Shown piece by piece: positions 61,054-64,000 of a DNA stretch of 64,000 nt. The translations under genes and the position numbers were made by a program. This DNA comes from Clostridium omnivorum (GTDB lineage Bacteria; Bacillota; Clostridia; Clostridiales; Clostridiaceae): the NCBI RefSeq assembly GCF_026012015.1, contig NZ_BRXR01000001.1, positions 124,001 to 188,000 on the forward strand, written 5' to 3'. The number at the start of each line of letters is the position of its first letter. The first letter of the stretch is position 1. The notes below the pieces were generated by a model, which saw only the letters and a program-made list of their open reading frames with translations, was not told where the DNA came from and did no database searches.

Positions 61054-62397
61054 TTAGTCACCTCTCTCTAAAAGTTTTTCAAAAGCTAACTGCCTTGCCT
61101 TTAATATAATTTCACTAAGCTCTTTTTCATCAATTTGAAGTTTTTGTTCGTTGTAATTTTCAACATCATCCGAATATTCGTAAACATCTCCCATAGCTTT
61201 TAATAAATCCATTTTCATTTTATCATCTCTAAAGCAGCACTGTACTACCTTGTCTACTTCACGAAAAATTTGATTTTCAGCTATGATTTTATCAATATTT
61301 AAATCAAAAGTGGAGGTTTTAAATTCTATAGAGTCTGACAAAATAAATGGTAAATTATTTAAAAGTTTATCATTTAAGCTTTTTGTTAATACTTGAACTA
61401 TCTCATCCCTACTTTGCTTAATAATATCATTTATAGCACCCATACCACTAATAATCCATTGCACAACAAATCCTTTTAATGGAGGATTTTCTATAGTTCC
61501 ATTTATTTTTGATATATTATTATATTCTTCTACTATACTCTCAGCTTTTTTAAGCATTATATCTTCAAGATCACTTAAATTTTCCGGAATATTTTCTTTA
61601 TCTTCGTCTATTTTTATTTCAACCTTTTTCCATACCACTAAGGATGTAGTTATATATTGAAGATTTATTAAACTTTTATCTTCAACCTCAGCTAAAATTA
61701 TTCCTCCCATACCCTCTTCACCTATGTCTCTACCTTGAGGTATTCCTGGATAAACTATGGTAGGTGTATCTTTATTGACTATATTAAACTTATGTATATG
61801 GCCAAGAGCCCAATAATCAATATTGACATTTTCTTTTAGTTCAATGCTAGTACTTGGAACATAGTTTTTATTGTTACTATTCAGTTGAGTGTGCAGTAGC
61901 CCGATATTATATACAGAATTATCAGGTACTACATATGTTTTATGCATTTTTCTTGATTCAGCTGCAGTTTTATAGGACTGTCCAACTATTCTGGCTGCTA
62001 ATTCCCCATCTCTGTTGAAATAATCAATACTATTTGCATTATTACTATCAAAGGTAAAAACATTATCTGGCATATGAAATATATCTGTTTCCTTTGTAAG
62101 TGGATCATGATTACCATAGATAAGATAAACCTTTATATTATTTTCCCTTAATCTTTCACACTGTTCTATAAAAAACTTGCTGGCCCTCACCGACCTTGCT
62201 TCCTTATCATAAAGATCTCCTGAGATAATAATAAAGTCTACATTATTTTCAATAGCAAAACTACATATATATTCAAATGCATAATAAGTTGAATTATTTA
62301 CTAAATCTAATATATCTTCCCGTGGATCACAACTTAGATGCAGTATACTACCCAGATGTATGTCAGCAGTATGTATAAATTTAAGCTTTCCCGCCAT
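61054..62397 (-). CDS. YhaO-like DNA repair exonuclease (SbcD/Mre11 type)
   Basis: The 447-residue protein is a calcineurin-like metallophosphoesterase. Metal motifs are in order: HTADIHLG (residues ~9-16), SGDLYDK, YGNHDP and LGHIHKF. The C-terminal third is a capping or partner-binding region. The arrangement with the SMC-like gene directly downstream matches the yhaO-yhaN and sbcD-sbcC pairs. The ATG has AGAGGGAG. Confidence 0.9.
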   Translation of the reverse strand: MAGKLKFIHTADIHLGSILHLSCDPREDILDLVNNSTYYAFEYICSFAIENNVDFIIISGDLYDKEARSVRASKFFIEQCERLRENNIKVYLIYGNHDPLTKETDIFHMPDNVFTFDSNNANSIDYFNRDGELAARIVGQSYKTAAESRKMHKTYVVPDNSVYNIGLLHTQLNSNNKNYVPSTSIELKENVNIDYWALGHIHKFNIVNKDTPTIVYPGIPQGRDIGEEGMGGIILAEVEDKSLINLQYITTSLVVWKKVEIKIDEDKENIPENLSDLEDIMLKKAESIVEEYNNISKINGTIENPPLKGFVVQWIISGMGAINDIIKQSRDEIVQVLTKSLNDKLLNNLPFILSDSIEFKTSTFDLNIDKIIAENQIFREVDKVVQCCFRDDKMKMDLLKAMGDVYEYSDDVENYNEQKLQIDEKELSEIILKARQLAFEKLLERGD

Positions 62398-62489
62398 ACA
62401 ATCAGCTCCCTCTCTTCAATTTGTTAAAAACCAAATAGATGTTCCTATCCTTTTATTATATCAATAGTTTTTTTCATTGAATATAGTTA

Positions 62490-62535
62490 CTAAAAAGTTA
62501 GCTGCAGATTAAGCAATCTGCAGCTAACTTTTTAC
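62490..62535. terminator. Terminator of the phosphodiesterase gene
   Basis: A perfect 19-bp stem (arms 62492-62510 and 62515-62533, containing AGTTAGCTGCAGATT) with an AAGC loop; A and T runs at the stem ends make it work on both strands. Its foot overlaps the stop codon at 62532. Confidence 0.88.
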
Positions 62536-63917
62536 TTTAATATTTGATTTAGTGCATATCCATCCACATCATTAAGTTCTACTCCAAGCAATTTTGCTAA
62601 GGTAGGTGCTTCATCTACCATATTCATGGATCTAAGATTGATACCCTTTTTAACTCCGCTTCCAGAAGCTATAAACATTGTTTGAAGTGCCGCTTTTGTT
62701 GGCAAGTAGCCATGAGTACCTGATGCTTTACTTACCTCGATTAAATTATCCCCTTGCCAATCATTTGAAAAATAATACCCTTCTTTAGCCTCAAGCATAA
62801 ATTCAGCATTCCTATCTGCTCCAAGTTTGCATATATCTGAGTTATTAAAGACTCTTTCAACACCTGAATAATTAGACATTAGTAAATCATTCAAGATGGT
62901 TGTCACCTTTTTCTTTGTTTCAACATCATCCTTATCTTTTATATATACATAAGCCGAACCATCACAAGCATTTACATAAGCTTTCCAATCTAAAACATTT
63001 GAATTATTATCTACCTTTATCAGTCCTTGCCTTCGAAGTTCTGAATTTACATTTATTTTATTATTAATATTAGAAAAACCGTGATCACCAGTAATTACAA
63101 ATGTTGTACTGCTCTCTATTCCTGCTTTTTTAACTGCATTAATTATCTTACCTAGTCTTTCATTCTGCCTTTTGAAAGCTTCTAAAACTTTTTCATTATG
63201 GATTCCGTAAGCATGTTTTTTAGAATCTAGCTCTGATAAGTGAATCAGCATTAATCCCGGTCTTTTCTGCTTTATAATAAATGCTGCTGAATCAGCAATA
63301 AAATTATCAAGCTCTGGCTGCTTTCTTCCTATAACACTTTTACCATACTTTTCTTTCATCATATTTACAAGAGGGGCAGTTCCATATTTCCTAAATAGAT
63401 CAAATTGGTCCTCTTGAGCTTCATTTGACCATATTTCCGGAATATTATATTTAATATCAGCACCTGCAGTAACAGGCCAGCCTAAAGCAGCGACTTCCAT
63501 GTTCTTATTTTTAGCAGCACCATAAAGTGTAGGTACCTTAACATCCTTACTGTACCAGTACCAATCCTGCTCTTTGACTCCTATCTGCTTTAGTTTATTG
63601 TTAATTATTCCATGTTTATAAGGATAAACACCTGTAACTATGGTTGTATGCGAAGGATATGTTAATGACGGATAAACACCTGTAACTTCTCTTACAATGC
63701 TGCCATTATCAATTAACTTTTTAAAATTAGAAAGTTTTGCAATTTGTTCAAAGTCATTTGAACTCAAAGCATCTATAGAAATAACTATAAGGTGTCTTTT
63801 CATAATAGTATTAGAATATACAGGTTCATTTTTTTTATCAGAATACATAGCGAAAGTCCACAGGCATGTCAATAAAACTAAACTTAATCTTGTCCGCCAT
63901 TTTTTTATTGTATTCAT
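62532..63917 (-). CDS. Alkaline phosphatase superfamily phosphodiesterase (NPP type), secreted or anchored
   Basis: The ~461-residue protein has an N-terminal hydrophobic helix (LSLVLLTCLWTFAMY) and a type I phosphodiesterase/nucleotide pyrophosphatase domain. VISIDALSS holds a metal aspartate. PSLTYPSHTTIVTG contains the nucleophile threonine (SLTYP), and YPYKHGI follows. HLSELDSKKHAYG, TGDHGFSN and SGTHGY supply the remaining metal ligands. Its natural substrate is unknown. The ATG at 63917 is behind GGGGG; an upstream in-frame ATG at 63959 has no site. The gene is separated from yhaO by a terminator. Confidence 0.88.
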   Translation of the reverse strand: MNTIKKWRTRLSLVLLTCLWTFAMYSDKKNEPVYSNTIMKRHLIVISIDALSSNDFEQIAKLSNFKKLIDNGSIVREVTGVYPSLTYPSHTTIVTGVYPYKHGIINNKLKQIGVKEQDWYWYSKDVKVPTLYGAAKNKNMEVAALGWPVTAGADIKYNIPEIWSNEAQEDQFDLFRKYGTAPLVNMMKEKYGKSVIGRKQPELDNFIADSAAFIIKQKRPGLMLIHLSELDSKKHAYGIHNEKVLEAFKRQNERLGKIINAVKKAGIESSTTFVITGDHGFSNINNKINVNSELRRQGLIKVDNNSNVLDWKAYVNACDGSAYVYIKDKDDVETKKKVTTILNDLLMSNYSGVERVFNNSDICKLGADRNAEFMLEAKEGYYFSNDWQGDNLIEVSKASGTHGYLPTKAALQTMFIASGSGVKKGINLRSMNMVDEAPTLAKLLGVELNDVDGYALNQILK

Positions 63918-64000
63918 ATATCCCCCTATAACCTTTTCTTGAGTATAATTATTATACAATAAACTAATGAAACAAATAAGTAGTAATTTGAATAATTCTA

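Overview
The window is about 64 kb of AT-rich chromosome from an endospore-forming Clostridium-like Firmicute. The evidence is TTG/GTG starts behind strong AGGAGG-type ribosome binding sites, two alpha/beta-type small acid-soluble spore proteins, YtxC and PdaB homologues, T-box leaders and an L20 leader. The gene order resembles Bacillus/Clostridium housekeeping clusters (infC-rpmI-rplT, an rRNA methyltransferase next to pheST, and an atpIBEFHAGDC operon). I see no phage genes, insertion sequences or CRISPR arrays. The content is almost entirely core metabolism.

Layout. 1-1.5 kb: a partial repeat protein and a divergent clostridial protein of unknown function. 1.6-11.3 kb, minus strand: ytxC, infC-rpmI-rplT behind an L20 leader, the KtrAB potassium transporter, an rRNA methyltransferase, then pheS-pheT behind a Phe T-box, and zapA. 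11.4-15 kb: a GME-fold-type protein, five tRNA genes (Val-Asp-Phe-Gly-Cys in transcription order) with a textbook sigma-A promoter, hslO, a methyltransferase and a spore DNA-binding protein. 15-26.5 kb: two complete tandem oligopeptide ABC transporter operons on the minus strand, one ordered A-B-C-D-F and the other B-C-D-F-A. 27-33 kb: diaminopimelate synthesis genes, asd-dapA-dapB and dapH on plus, with cobO-patA on minus, consistent with the N-acetyl branch of the pathway. 33-37 kb: a two-OB-fold SSB relative, pdaB divergent from a second spore protein gene, and small conserved genes. 37-43.5 kb: folC, valS behind a Val T-box, ackA and a GtrA protein. 43.5-48 kb: a 1428-residue fused acyl-CoA dehydratase activase-type protein. 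48-55 kb: the F-type ATP synthase operon. 55.5-64 kb: a TPR protein, a peptidoglycan deacetylase, a membrane transglutaminase-like protein, a YhaN/YhaO-type (SbcCD-like) nuclease pair and a secreted or membrane-anchored phosphodiesterase.

How the parts work together. Translation genes carry RNA-level control (T-boxes on pheS and valS, L20 leader and AUU start on infC). Peptide uptake is probably nutrient-controlled through a CodY-like site at the oppA2 promoter. The DAP genes feed lysine, cell wall and spore dipicolinate. The deacetylases and spore proteins reflect sporulation. The least explained signals are a pair of related ~100-nt structured leader elements in front of asd and atpD, a probable non-ATG/GTG/TTG start for the patA-like aminotransferase, and the giant activase fusion. 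No clearly new multi-gene system is evident.
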